Part shown: piece after piece, positions 18,619-27,835 of the stretch
Numbering within the stretch: position 1 is the stretch's first letter
How the letters are laid out: each line of letters opens with the position of its first letter
Assembly: GCA_030054095.1 (NCBI GenBank)
Contig: JASGCO010000001.1
Coordinates: forward strand, 22,731 to 86,730
Reading direction: 5' to 3'
Origin: Sediminibacterium sp.
GTDB taxonomy: Bacteria; Bacteroidota; Bacteroidia; B-17B0; Aurantibacillaceae
DNA: 64,000 bases
Translations under genes and position numbers: made by a program
Notes under the pieces: generated by a model
Database searches by the model: none
What the model saw: the letters and a program-made list of their open reading frames with translations, nothing else
Told to the model about the DNA's origin: nothing

Positions 18619-19833
18619 ATGGAAACTACTACTACAAAGCGAAAAAAAATTGCGATAATAGGTACCGTTGGCGTACCTGCCAATTATGGCGGTTTTGAAA
18701 CACTTGCTGAACATCTGGTTGTAAATCTTTCTGAGAAGCACGATATCACCATATACTGCTCCGGCAAAAAATATAAGGCAAAACAACGTCAAAAATATTA
18801 CAAAGGAGCCAGACTCAAATACCTGCCACTTCAGGCGAATGGTATCCAAAGTATTCCGTATGATACACTTTCCATTTTTCACTCCTTATTCTACGCCGAC
18901 ATTTTACTTATTCTTGGTGTTGCAGGGGCCTGGCTGCTTCCGTTTATAAGATTGTTCACGAATAAAAAAATTATTATTTCAATAGATGGTATCGAATGGA
19001 AAAGGGATAAATGGAATATTCTGGCAAAATGGTACCTTTTTTGGGCAGAGGGTTTGGCTGTAAAATACTCACACATCGATATTTCTGATAATGAAGCCAT
19101 ACAGGATTATACTGCCGCCCGGTACGGTTCGCTCAGCAGAATCATTGAGTATGGCGCTGATCATACAATACATGTGCCTGTTTCAGAAGAAGCCATAAAC
19201 AATTATCCATTTATTACTCAGCCCTACGCCTTTAAAGTATGCCGTATCGAACCGGAAAATAACATACATCTTATTTTGGAAGCCTTTTCTCAAACCAATA
19301 AGATGCCTCTTGTAATTGTTGGGAACTGGGATAAAAGCAAATACGGAACAGATCTGAAAGCTAAATTTAGCACACATCCCAACATTCGTCTATTTGATCC
19401 GATTTATGATCAGCAAAAACTGGATTTACTAAGAAGCAATGCTGCCCTCTATATTCACGGGCATTCCGCGGGAGGAACAAACCCATCACTTGTAGAAGCA
19501 ATGTCTCTGGGGTTACCCATTATAGCATACGGTGTCTCCTACAACAAAGTGACGACAGAAAACAGAGCCTTGTATTTTCTTAATCAGGAAGAACTAATCA
19601 ATCATATTAACAATATTTATACAGCCAAATTAATTAAAATGCGAACTGAACTTAGAGAAATTGCCCAAAGGAAATACAATTGGCTAAACATCACCTTCAA
19701 GTATGAACTATTAATAGAAGAAGTACTTTCTACCGCCACGAAAAATAATGCACTACCGTCAACAGCCCGGCTTTCTTATAAACAACTGTTAAAAACTGGT
19801 CTTGCTCATTTAAAAACCTCAAATTTCTTTTAA
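18619..19833 (+). CDS. Glycosyltransferase with DUF1972 N-terminus (rhamnosyltransferase-like GT4)
   Basis: 404 aa. The first half is DUF1972, recognised by IAIIGTVGVPANYGGFETLA and SIDGIEWKRDKW. The second half is a GT4 domain with HGHSAGGTNPSLVEAMSLG as the donor site. Proteins of this layout often transfer rhamnose or the second sugar onto the lipid-linked primer. It is separated from the preceding operon by 102 bp with possible promoter signals, and lies 2 nt before the WecA-like gene, fitting an early step of repeat-unit assembly (inference). Confidence 0.87.
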   Translation: METTTTKRKKIAIIGTVGVPANYGGFETLAEHLVVNLSEKHDITIYCSGKKYKAKQRQKYYKGARLKYLPLQANGIQSIPYDTLSIFHSLFYADILLILGVAGAWLLPFIRLFTNKKIIISIDGIEWKRDKWNILAKWYLFWAEGLAVKYSHIDISDNEAIQDYTAARYGSLSRIIEYGADHTIHVPVSEEAINNYPFITQPYAFKVCRIEPENNIHLILEAFSQTNKMPLVIVGNWDKSKYGTDLKAKFSTHPNIRLFDPIYDQQKLDLLRSNAALYIHGHSAGGTNPSLVEAMSLGLPIIAYGVSYNKVTTENRALYFLNQEELINHINNIYTAKLIKMRTELREIAQRKYNWLNITFKYELLIEEVLSTATKNNALPSTARLSYKQLLKTGLAHLKTSNFF

Positions 19834-19835
19834 CT

Positions 19836-20909
19836 ATGAATGCAACATATTTACTATCGCCACTATTGGCCTTTCTACTATTCATCCTGCTCATTCCCTT
19901 TTTCAGAAAAGCCGCTTTTCGATTCCAACTGACAGATCGTCCTAATCATCGAAAAATACACCAAACGAGCGTTCCACTGGTAGGCGGCATCGTTGTTTTT
20001 ATCTCCTCTGGCATAACCCTTGCGCTATCACAAATAATCAACAAAGAACTACTCGACCTAAAAAACATATTTCTCGGTATGTTCTTACTACTCATAATGG
20101 GAATTCTGGACGATAAATATGACATAAGGGCTTCACTTAAACTATCCATACAACTCATCTTATCCCATTTTGTCTTTAGCCATGGCATCAGAATAGAATC
20201 CCTATACGGCATTTTTGGCATTAACGAACTGCCCTTTTATGCACAATATGTACTCACTATTATTGTTATAACAGGCGTAGTAAACGCGTTCAATCTTATG
20301 GACGGGCTCGATGGTTTGGCAGGTGGCCTGGCAATACTGTCGTTTTTAATAATGGCTGTTGTAGCTTTTTTATCAAAACAATTTTATCTTGCGTTAATCC
20401 TTGTTACATATGTGGGATCTTTAGTTGGTTTCCTTCTATTTAATTTGAGTAATGAACGGAAAATTTTCATGGGCGATGCAGGATCCCTATCCATTGGTTT
20501 TTTATTGATTACAAGTTGTATTAAACTTTTTCAGGCAACCAGTACAGCTCCGCACCTTCCTGCATTAAAAATTGGCATTATTTCCGTTCTTATCGTTCCT
20601 GTATTTGACGCGTTACGAGTGTTCCGGAAAAGAATTAAAGCAGGAAAAAGTCCATTCGAAGCTGACAAAACACATCTGCATCACTTGTTTCTCTCTATTG
20701 GTATTAAACACAAACTAACAGCAGTTATTATACTTTCGATTGTGGCAACCATTACATGTGCTGGTTATATCGTCTTCGCATTTACAGGTATAACCATTTC
20801 TATTTCGTTCATGCTTATTTTATTCTATTCAGTAACAAGCCTTCTGAATTTCCATAATAAAATTAATCAATGGCGTAACCACATAAAGAAAATAGAAACT
20901 GAGAATTGA
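19836..20909 (+). CDS. Undecaprenyl-phosphate sugar-1-phosphate transferase (WecA/TagO family)
   Basis: 357 aa with about 10-11 membrane helices. Family motifs are all present: DRPNHRKIH near the N-terminus, GILDDKYDI, NAFNLMDGLDGLAGG, FMGDAGSLSIGF, and the C-terminal cytoplasmic DKTHLHHLF, the HxHH-type sugar-binding loop of the WecA branch. It loads the first sugar-1-phosphate onto undecaprenyl phosphate. Being the only initiating transferase in the cluster, it probably starts the exopolysaccharide unit, but could also serve lipopolysaccharide or peptidoglycan-linked polymers. Ends the cluster; the next gene is convergent. Confidence 0.9.
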   Translation: MNATYLLSPLLAFLLFILLIPFFRKAAFRFQLTDRPNHRKIHQTSVPLVGGIVVFISSGITLALSQIINKELLDLKNIFLGMFLLLIMGILDDKYDIRASLKLSIQLILSHFVFSHGIRIESLYGIFGINELPFYAQYVLTIIVITGVVNAFNLMDGLDGLAGGLAILSFLIMAVVAFLSKQFYLALILVTYVGSLVGFLLFNLSNERKIFMGDAGSLSIGFLLITSCIKLFQATSTAPHLPALKIGIISVLIVPVFDALRVFRKRIKAGKSPFEADKTHLHHLFLSIGIKHKLTAVIILSIVATITCAGYIVFAFTGITISISFMLILFYSVTSLLNFHNKINQWRNHIKKIETEN

Positions 20910-20925
20910 TGTATTTTAAAAAAAT

Positions 20926-21303
20926 CTACTTTTTAAAGAAAAAATAAACCGCCAGTAACAAGAACACAAAACCTACCGCGTGATTCCAGCGCAGGTGATC
21001 GGTTTTAAAAAACAATAAGGTAAACACCACAAACACGGATATAGACACTACTTCCTGTATGAGTTTTAACTGCCACATATTAAACGGGCCGCCATGAGAA
21101 GCAGCACCGAGGCGGTTAGCGGGAACCATTAAACAGTATTCTATCAGGGCTATACCCCAACTGATCAAAATAGTACCAAAAAGTCCAAGGTTTTTTAAAT
21201 GAGCCATATCCTTAAACCGTAAATGCCCGTACCAGGCAATGGTCATAAAGGTATTAGAGGCGATCAGTAACAAAATGGTTAAAACGGGCCGTGAACTTAG
21301 CAT
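20926..21303 (-). CDS. DMT-family small membrane protein (DUF486)
   Basis: 125 aa with four hydrophobic segments and the DUF486 pattern: TFMTIAWYGHLRF, the loop EYCLMVPANRLGA, FNMWQLKLIQEVVS and a C-terminal helix ending FFFKK. Function unknown; the family belongs to the drug/metabolite transporter superfamily. It lies 11 nt after the MarC-like gene on the same strand and is convergent with the WecA-like gene. Confidence 0.85.
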   Translation of the reverse strand: MLSSRPVLTILLLIASNTFMTIAWYGHLRFKDMAHLKNLGLFGTILISWGIALIEYCLMVPANRLGAASHGGPFNMWQLKLIQEVVSISVFVVFTLLFFKTDHLRWNHAVGFVFLLLAVYFFFKK

Positions 21304-21314
21304 AGAAAATGATG

Positions 21315-21890
21315 TTATAATCCGGTATTACTACGAAATAATTTTATTGCCAAAGCCAGAAGTACAATTCCGAATACTTTCTTTAAGATGGCTATGCCAC
21401 CAACTCCTAAAAGTCGCTCAAGCACATTAAGGTATTTCAATACAAAATAAACAATGATTACATTGATAACAATGGCAATAACAATAGAAAGTATGTGGTA
21501 TTCTGCACGGATAGATAACAGGGTCGTTAAAGTTCCGGTTCCGGCAATCAACGGGAACGCCAGAGGTACCACCGTAGCTGTCTTTGGAATTTCGTCGCGG
21601 TAAATCTGGATTCCCAGAATCATTTCGAGCGCGATAAAGAACAGCACAAAAGAACCTGCAATGGCAAAATCGCCGACCGAAATCCCGATAAGATCCAGAA
21701 TGCTGTTTCCTAAAAACAGGAAGACAATCATAATCAGAAATGAAACCCAGGAAGCTTTAAATGACTGAATGTTTCCTCCTGCCGCTTGCTTAATACTGAT
21801 AATAACAGGAATAGAGCCTATTATATCAATAACGGCAAATAATATAGTGGTGACTTTAAGCGTTTCAACAATATCGAACTGAAAATCCAT
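21315..21890 (-). CDS. MarC family integral membrane protein
   Basis: 191 aa from the ATG at 21890; a TTG two codons upstream (21896) lies inside the probable -7 box. Six hydrophobic segments and the MarC motifs FAVIDIIGSIPVI near the N-terminus and PLAFPLIAGTGTLTTLLS in the middle. The name is historical: the family is not an antibiotic resistance factor and its substrate is unknown. A perfect TAnnTTTG box (21894-21901) ends 3 nt before the start, suggesting a leaderless message. Confidence 0.88.
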   Translation of the reverse strand: MDFQFDIVETLKVTTILFAVIDIIGSIPVIISIKQAAGGNIQSFKASWVSFLIMIVFLFLGNSILDLIGISVGDFAIAGSFVLFFIALEMILGIQIYRDEIPKTATVVPLAFPLIAGTGTLTTLLSIRAEYHILSIVIAIVINVIIVYFVLKYLNVLERLLGVGGIAILKKVFGIVLLALAIKLFRSNTGL

Positions 21891-21893
21891 GCG

Positions 21894-21901
21894 CAAAATT
21901 A
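21894..21901 (-). promoter_or_regulatory. Bacteroidota -7 box (TAATTTTG) of the MarC-like gene
   Basis: Read on the minus strand, TAATTTTG fits TAnnTTTG exactly and ends 3 nt before the ATG. No clear TTG at -33 was seen. If active, it makes a message with essentially no 5' leader. Confidence 0.5.
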
Positions 21902-21983
21902 CGGAATATATTGATGTTGATCAGTAGATAGTTACATACCACCAATCTTCATAAAATATTTATACAGATAACAGTTACTGTAT

Positions 21984-24833
21984 TTAGCGCTGGCACATCT
22001 GCCGGTAAGGACAAAACAGGCAACGGTTTTCATCATCCGTTTGTTCAAAAGGTTGGTTCCTGTTCATGATATTCTGTATCTGTTGTTGCAGACGTTGTTC
22101 GAAACGGTTCAGCAAATCATGTGTAAATACCAGGTTCTGACGAGTACTTTTATCTTTTATTGCTATGGGGGTTGATGTAAATTTTTTGAAGGCGATAATA
22201 CCCGGTTCCAGACGCGCCGGATCGGTTCCTTTAAATTTATAGACTAACCAGGCATACAAGAATAACTGAAACTGTTTGCTGTAATGCGGGTCTTCAAATA
22301 AATCGTCCAGATGCTCAAAGTCGAACTTGTCATTGATATGTACCGCTGTTTTGTAATCAATGATCCGTATGGTATCTCCCAGCTGATCCAGACGGTCAAT
22401 GGTACCTTTAATAACGATGGTTTGCCATTCGCCGTTAATAAGGGTTGGTAAATCCACACTTATGTTTTCTTCTACACCAAGCAGGGTTAAGTAGCGGTTC
22501 TGCCGGGCCCTATCGCCGATAAGCCGTTTATCGCTTTGCAATACTTTTATGACATAGGCTTTCAGTACTTCCTGCTGCAGTACATTTTTGCCCTGAGCGG
22601 CATCGGCCTTAGAAAAATGACGGGTAAACTGTTTCGATACCGCCAGATCGGCCTCGTTTAAACACGTTTCGATAAATGCGGTGGTAACTACCTGCTTTAC
22701 CGTAGGCTTGTATAAGTACTCCAGTGTTTCGTGCAACACGGTTCCAAACGTATTGGCTTCGGCCGATTCTTCGAGTAATTGCGCTTCTTTCAGATGCACC
22801 CCATACCGGTAATAAAACTTCAGACTACAATCTTTAAACGTGTTTAAGGCCGAAGCTGAAATACCACCAAATTCTTCACGGTCAATCAACTTATGCGCAA
22901 TATCTTTGAGGGTGGTGTCGTTCTTTTCGATGCGAATCGGACTTGCTTTTTCCGTTGGCACTTCGGTAAATGTGGCTACCCGCTCCGTTACTGTAACCAT
23001 TGCCTTTGTCCGGGCCAGTTCCATCTGCAGTTGGGTAACAAAACGACTCTTCTCGCCTTTTCCAAATGTATCGGTTTCACTGTCAAACGTGATGTGAACC
23101 TGACTGGCGCGCTGCAAAAGCCGGTAGAAATGATAGGCATAAATAGCATCCCGTTCGAGATAAAGCGGCAAACCAAACGCGCGCTTGAGGTCGTTGGGAA
23201 TAAAGGAGTTTACTGTTTTCCCGCTGGGTAATACTCCTTCGTTCACATTCACAAAGATAATATGTTCAAAATCGAGGGTACGGGTCTCTAAAACACCCAT
23301 TATCTGCAGGCCCCTTAGAGGTTCGCCTATAAAGGCCACACTGGCAGTTCCTACAATCTGAAGAAATAACTGACGAAGTGACACCAGAGACGAAAAATAC
23401 GGGTATTGCCTTACCACTTCCTCCACACGGTTCATGTTTTTCTGCAATACATGGAGATATTCCAGCTCAATCCGGGTGTACATGTTTAAATCCCCTTCTT
23501 CAATAAATTCGCGGCTGTCACCAATAATTTTCTGCATAGCTGCCACACCAGCATTGGCATCCGGCCATAATGAAAATAAAGGTGACAGATGGTCATAATC
23601 GGGACCAAATAACTGCATTAAAAACGATTGGGCTATAAAAGCGTGGTTATTTTCCTGAATCTGGCGTATGACCTCATTTACCTTTTTCAGCAAACCGTAA
23701 CGCTGCAGGTAAAAATTAAAAAAAGGTTGCCGCAAACAATCCACAAGATCTTTATGATATAAGGACGCTCTGCCTTCGGTGCGCCGCGACTGAATCCTGA
23801 TGAGCAGATCGAAAAAAGAATAAGGTCCTGTATAACGAAGCGGGTACTCCATGGTAATGTTTACGGCCTCTATTCCCGGAGGTAATAATTTAAGCACGGG
23901 CCAGAGTAATTTTTCATTTGCCAGTACAATAGCGACCTTATCGAGTGGGATACCCTGATCCATATACCCCTGCACCAATTGCTTTACCACAAGACCTTGT
24001 CCTATTTGTTTAGGCACCGATACCAGATCAATGGATTTAGGTTCTGAAAAATAATCGCCTTTAAATTTGAACTCACGCTGAGGAAACAGAGCCTGATTTT
24101 TCCGTAAAAAATTTCCCGCCTCCTGAGTGGCGTCATCCATGTAATAACAATCGGCATCCCACAAAAAATCCGCTTTCCGCTTTTTAGCGAAGTGCGCCAT
24201 GATCTTTTCTTCGGCCGCGTTTAACGCATTGAATCCACAAAACACTATTTTATGATACGCATCTGAAAACGTTTCGGCTTCCAAATGTTTTACGGCCTGC
24301 CGGTACGCCAGTCCCTGATAGGCCTGACGATGCTCCAGTAAGCCAGAGGTAAAATGCTTGTAAATAGCTCCCAGACTGTTCATAAAACGCAGGTAATTTT
24401 TCTGGTAAGCGGTCAGTGTTTCTGCCCCCAAACTCCAGTTTTCAATCTCCTTTATGTCTTTCAGGTTTTCGTACAGTTGTTCTGAACCAGCCAGATAGCG
24501 GTCTATCTCATTAAAATCCTGTAAAATTAAATGTCCCCATTTTACAAAGCTATCAAAAGGTTCCGCCTCTTCGCCATAGCACTGGCAATAGCTTTCGTAG
24601 AGTTTACAAATTAAATCTATCTCACTGATCAGGTCTAACCGGCTTAATTCCGTTATAATGTCTTCAGCACTGATAATGCGGGGCAGCCAAATGGTTTTGG
24701 CAAACGTTTTAGCCAGATGTTGCTTCAAAAAAATGGCGCCACGTCTGTTTGGCAATACAATGCAAAGCGTTTCTACCGTATCTTTGTACTCTGAATAAAT
24801 ATGTTCTGCCGCTAATTCTAAAAACGTTCGCAT
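21984..24833 (-). CDS. AddB-like PD-(D/E)XK nuclease/inactive helicase
   Basis: 949 aa, the size of AddB-type subunits of double-strand-break resection enzymes. The N-terminus has CIVLPNRRGAIFLKQHL at the place of a degenerate Walker A (no GKT). The C-terminal nuclease has GTIDRLD and IIDYKT, the D...DYK catalytic pattern of the RecB family. Four cysteines for a 4Fe-4S clasp are split as in AddB: one in ALNTFKDCSLKFYY and three in CLFCPYRQMC at the C-terminus. The partner AddA helicase is not in the window. Start ATG 24833 overlaps by 2 nt the start of a divergent small gene. Confidence 0.88.
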   Translation of the reverse strand: MRTFLELAAEHIYSEYKDTVETLCIVLPNRRGAIFLKQHLAKTFAKTIWLPRIISAEDIITELSRLDLISEIDLICKLYESYCQCYGEEAEPFDSFVKWGHLILQDFNEIDRYLAGSEQLYENLKDIKEIENWSLGAETLTAYQKNYLRFMNSLGAIYKHFTSGLLEHRQAYQGLAYRQAVKHLEAETFSDAYHKIVFCGFNALNAAEEKIMAHFAKKRKADFLWDADCYYMDDATQEAGNFLRKNQALFPQREFKFKGDYFSEPKSIDLVSVPKQIGQGLVVKQLVQGYMDQGIPLDKVAIVLANEKLLWPVLKLLPPGIEAVNITMEYPLRYTGPYSFFDLLIRIQSRRTEGRASLYHKDLVDCLRQPFFNFYLQRYGLLKKVNEVIRQIQENNHAFIAQSFLMQLFGPDYDHLSPLFSLWPDANAGVAAMQKIIGDSREFIEEGDLNMYTRIELEYLHVLQKNMNRVEEVVRQYPYFSSLVSLRQLFLQIVGTASVAFIGEPLRGLQIMGVLETRTLDFEHIIFVNVNEGVLPSGKTVNSFIPNDLKRAFGLPLYLERDAIYAYHFYRLLQRASQVHITFDSETDTFGKGEKSRFVTQLQMELARTKAMVTVTERVATFTEVPTEKASPIRIEKNDTTLKDIAHKLIDREEFGGISASALNTFKDCSLKFYYRYGVHLKEAQLLEESAEANTFGTVLHETLEYLYKPTVKQVVTTAFIETCLNEADLAVSKQFTRHFSKADAAQGKNVLQQEVLKAYVIKVLQSDKRLIGDRARQNRYLTLLGVEENISVDLPTLINGEWQTIVIKGTIDRLDQLGDTIRIIDYKTAVHINDKFDFEHLDDLFEDPHYSKQFQLFLYAWLVYKFKGTDPARLEPGIIAFKKFTSTPIAIKDKSTRQNLVFTHDLLNRFEQRLQQQIQNIMNRNQPFEQTDDENRCLFCPYRQMCQR

Positions 24834-25071
24834 GCCAATGGTTGAAGATAGACAATTTCCACTTTACAGAAAATACAGTAACGGACAACGTTATTACAAG
24901 ATAATCAACCCGGTAGCGTTTATCGAAATTCAGCGCATCGGTTCCAGAATTCTGAAAACAGAACATCATGCGGAAATTTACCCGGATAAGTTATTTATCA
25001 GCGACCTGATTGGCTTAACCCAGCCGGGAATAGAAGCAAGTAGCGAAGCAGAATTTAATGAACTGATGTAA
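24832..25071 (+). CDS. Small conserved-looking hypothetical protein
   Basis: 79 aa, or 77 from the second ATG at 24838. No signal peptide, no membrane segment. The sequence (LYRKYSNGQRYYKI, FIEIQRIGSRIL, PDKLFISDLI) looks like a compact single domain with mixed charge, and normal codon use supports it being real. Its start overlaps that of the AddB-like gene, so the two share a promoter region of almost no length. Function unknown. Confidence 0.6.
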   Translation: MPMVEDRQFPLYRKYSNGQRYYKIINPVAFIEIQRIGSRILKTEHHAEIYPDKLFISDLIGLTQPGIEASSEAEFNELM

Positions 25072-25119
25072 TACATTGTAACACAGCATTCATGTCCTTC
25101 AATTACAGCAAATAAAAAG

Positions 25120-25710
25120 CTATACAATAATAAGCCCTTCTTCCGGATGCCCATGCAACGTGTGCACACCATTAACGTAGCGGTAACCCGACACCCAGGC
25201 CAATAATGCATCCAATTCGTGCAGCACCATCGGTATTTCCTGTAAACCAAATCCCTTTACGTGTTTTAGTGTCTGTTCAGCCAGAGGCAACAATTCTTCA
25301 CGTTTGAGTTTACGTGAATACGTTTTAAACTGAAGTTCTTTGGCAAGTGCCTTTGGATAAACTTCTTTTACCTCTACCCCATGCTGCATTAACTGAGCGG
25401 CTAATTCAACAGCTGAAGCCGTAAAACCACCTAAAAACATGGGGCTCATTGCCCCCAGTTCCTTATCGCAAGAGCGGCGGTGAAAATCATTAAACCCATG
25501 AAGTCCTTTGTAAACACCCGGTAACGAAAGTGGGGCATCAATAAATACCTGACCTATGCGTTGCTCCAATACAACGTTTACAACATGTGCGTGATGGTTT
25601 TTTGAAGAGCCAAAACGGACAAAATGCAGTTTATTGTCCATATTGTAACATGCGGCGGTGTGTCCGTTGGATTTTCCGCCTAAATCAATTCCCAAAATAG
25701 ACTGCTTCAT
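25120..25710 (-). CDS. DUF429 family protein (predicted RNase H-fold)
   Basis: 196 aa. Begins with LGIDLGGKSNG, the first strand of an RNase H/actin-like fold, followed by VFIDAPLSLP, the second acidic strand typical of DUF429. HELDALLAWVSGYRY near the C-terminus supplies a third acidic position. The fold suggests a nuclease or nucleotide-related activity, but no member's reaction is certain to me. It is convergent with the small gene at 24832. Confidence 0.8.
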   Translation of the reverse strand: MKQSILGIDLGGKSNGHTAACYNMDNKLHFVRFGSSKNHHAHVVNVVLEQRIGQVFIDAPLSLPGVYKGLHGFNDFHRRSCDKELGAMSPMFLGGFTASAVELAAQLMQHGVEVKEVYPKALAKELQFKTYSRKLKREELLPLAEQTLKHVKGFGLQEIPMVLHELDALLAWVSGYRYVNGVHTLHGHPEEGLIIV

Positions 25711-26108
25711 TTCTTGTTTGTTTAATCCCCACTGCTGGTTTTAGCCACTGTATTCCTTCCGGCAACAGACAATAGGCGTACATTATATTACATTGCCATT
25801 TAAAAAGGTGTTGTCTTCAAATTCAACCCTGAATGTATGGATTCAGAAGTCATTCCGTTTCTTCTATCTGCAGCTGATTCATCACCGGATTTCACTACAG
25901 ACAATAACTCACCGTGCAATTCAGTTTCCTCTGAACCGGTTTCCAGATAGGCTAAGGGGGATGGTAACCCGCTATAATAACAGTAATTTGTATCCATACG
26001 ACTTCATTTATATAATAAACACTTAACTGGTTTATTAGGTTCGATTTCCTGTTGACAAACAACTGCCTTTCGTATTACAAGGCTTTTTTATGTACTTTTG
26101 CCCCGTGC
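25711..26108. other. 398-bp region without a convincing gene
   Basis: Short overlapping frames exist on both strands (about 25793-26026) but show low-complexity, unnatural composition and no family resemblance. The right end holds the -7 box for the radical SAM gene. Otherwise I see nothing nameable. Confidence 0.5.
26093..26100 (+). promoter_or_regulatory. Bacteroidota -7 box (TACTTTTG) of the radical SAM gene
   Basis: Perfect TAnnTTTG, ending 8 nt before the ATG at 26109. It supports that start over one at 26052, which would lie upstream of the promoter. No good -33 TTG at the usual distance. Confidence 0.5.
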
Positions 26109-27782
26109 ATGAAAGTACTGCTAACCACACTTAACGCCAAGTATATCCACGTTAATCTGGCTATCCGTCTGCTATATCAGTTAAATAAAGAGCGGGAGGG
26201 TTTAGCATGGAAAGAATTCACCATTAAAGAAGATCCGGATGAAATAGCGGATTTTTGTACTGGCTTTGATATTATCGCGTTTAGCTGTTATATCTGGAAT
26301 ATAACGCCAACGTTGGTTGTTGCAAGAAAAATAAAAGCCCTTCGCCCTGATTGTAAAATTTTACTGGGCGGACCTGAGGTGAGTTACGACTACGATGCCA
26401 TTATCCGTTTACCGGAAGTAGATTTTATTATAGCGGGCGAAGGTGAAGTTGCTTTCTCAGATTTTTTAACCCATTACCCTGACCTTGCGATAGTCCCTAA
26501 CCTCATTTTTAAAACAGCAGAAGGGGTTCAGGTAAACCGAAGTGCACCGCAATTTGATCTTACGCACTTTACAGACTGCCTGCCGTATGCCGGCGATGAT
26601 CCGTCAACCCTGGCTAACCGGGTGTTATATATCGAAACATCGAGGGGTTGCCCCTACAAATGCGAATTTTGCCTGGCCAGTCTTGATAACAAAGTGCGTT
26701 ATCTGCCCGATGTACATATTAAATCAACCTTGTTGTATTTAATGCAGCATGGAAAAGTGATTAAGTTTCTGGACCGGACATTTAATATAAAAAAGGATTT
26801 TACACTCGGTATTTTCCGTTTTATACTGGAACACCACCGGCCGGAAAATGTATTTCAGTTTGAGATTACCGCCGATATTCTGCACCCCGATATTATTGCA
26901 TTTATTCATGAACATGTACCCAAAGGGCTTTTCCGGTTCGAGATAGGCATTCAAACCGTTAATCAAAAAGCCAATCTGGAAGTAAGCCGCAAACAGAATT
27001 TTGAAAAAACGAAAAAAATCATTCAGTCGCTTCAGGATAAAGTAGAAATGCATCTGGATCTGATTGTAGGACTCCCGCTGGATTACTGGAACGACATCAA
27101 GTTCAGTTTTGAAGAAGTATTTAAACTGTTTGCTCCCGAATTACAACTGGGGTTTTTAAAATTCCTAAAGGGCACACCGGTACGCGAAAAATATGAGCAA
27201 TACGATTTCGTTTTTGATCCGGAACCTCCTTACCAATTAATACGGAGTCGTTTTTTATCGGAAGAGGAACTGCATAAGATAGAAGCTTTGGAGCATGGTT
27301 TGGAAATATACTGGAACAAAAAGCGAGCCGTTAATCTTTTGAAATATATTAGTCAAACGTATGGCAGTTTCGATTTTTTAATGGGCTTAGGTCTTTATTT
27401 TGGCACACAACGGTCGTATCATAAATTTTCGCTGGATGATGTGTACCTAATCGCTTTGGAATACATCGAAACGCATTATCCTACAGACGAAACATTAAAG
27501 GAATTGCTGGCCATTGATTATTACCTGCACTTTAAGGTAAAACCTAAACCGTTGATCCGCACCGGACTTGATGACCGCGAAAGAAATCAGTTTATTGCCA
27601 AAAACCGTTTAAATCATCATAAATACCGGTATGTTATTTTACCTGTCCCGTTCCGCCCCGAATCGCTTGCTAAAGGTGGATCTTTACTAAAAGAACCATC
27701 CTTTGCCATTATTCAATTTAACGGCACCTCCAAAGCGGAGTTAATTCCCTGGGCAAAAGAAACCCCTTTAGCTCAACAATAA
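26109..27782 (+). CDS. B12-binding-domain radical SAM protein with DUF4080 C-terminus
   Basis: 557 aa from ATG 26109; a longer frame to 26052 adds an unlikely Cys-rich leader. Residues 1-about 130 form a cobalamin-binding-like Rossmann domain (ILLGGPEVSYDYD, IIAGEGEVAF). The radical SAM core carries the three-cysteine loop CPYKCEFC in ETSRGCPYKCEFCLAS, with EIGIQTVN later in the barrel. The C-terminal third matches DUF4080. It should use a 4Fe-4S cluster and SAM to make a radical, perhaps for a methyl or lipid modification; the substrate is unknown. Single gene with its own promoter. Confidence 0.88.
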   Translation: MKVLLTTLNAKYIHVNLAIRLLYQLNKEREGLAWKEFTIKEDPDEIADFCTGFDIIAFSCYIWNITPTLVVARKIKALRPDCKILLGGPEVSYDYDAIIRLPEVDFIIAGEGEVAFSDFLTHYPDLAIVPNLIFKTAEGVQVNRSAPQFDLTHFTDCLPYAGDDPSTLANRVLYIETSRGCPYKCEFCLASLDNKVRYLPDVHIKSTLLYLMQHGKVIKFLDRTFNIKKDFTLGIFRFILEHHRPENVFQFEITADILHPDIIAFIHEHVPKGLFRFEIGIQTVNQKANLEVSRKQNFEKTKKIIQSLQDKVEMHLDLIVGLPLDYWNDIKFSFEEVFKLFAPELQLGFLKFLKGTPVREKYEQYDFVFDPEPPYQLIRSRFLSEEELHKIEALEHGLEIYWNKKRAVNLLKYISQTYGSFDFLMGLGLYFGTQRSYHKFSLDDVYLIALEYIETHYPTDETLKELLAIDYYLHFKVKPKPLIRTGLDDRERNQFIAKNRLNHHKYRYVILPVPFRPESLAKGGSLLKEPSFAIIQFNGTSKAELIPWAKETPLAQQ

Positions 27783-27835
27783 ATAGCGGCAACAAGCGTT
27801 ATGATAGGCATAAATTCACTATACTTGCAGTTGCT

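Noticed and set aside
25793..26026. Overlapping frames on both strands before the radical SAM gene
   Set aside because: No family resemblance, no start signal, opposite-strand mirror frames of the same length.
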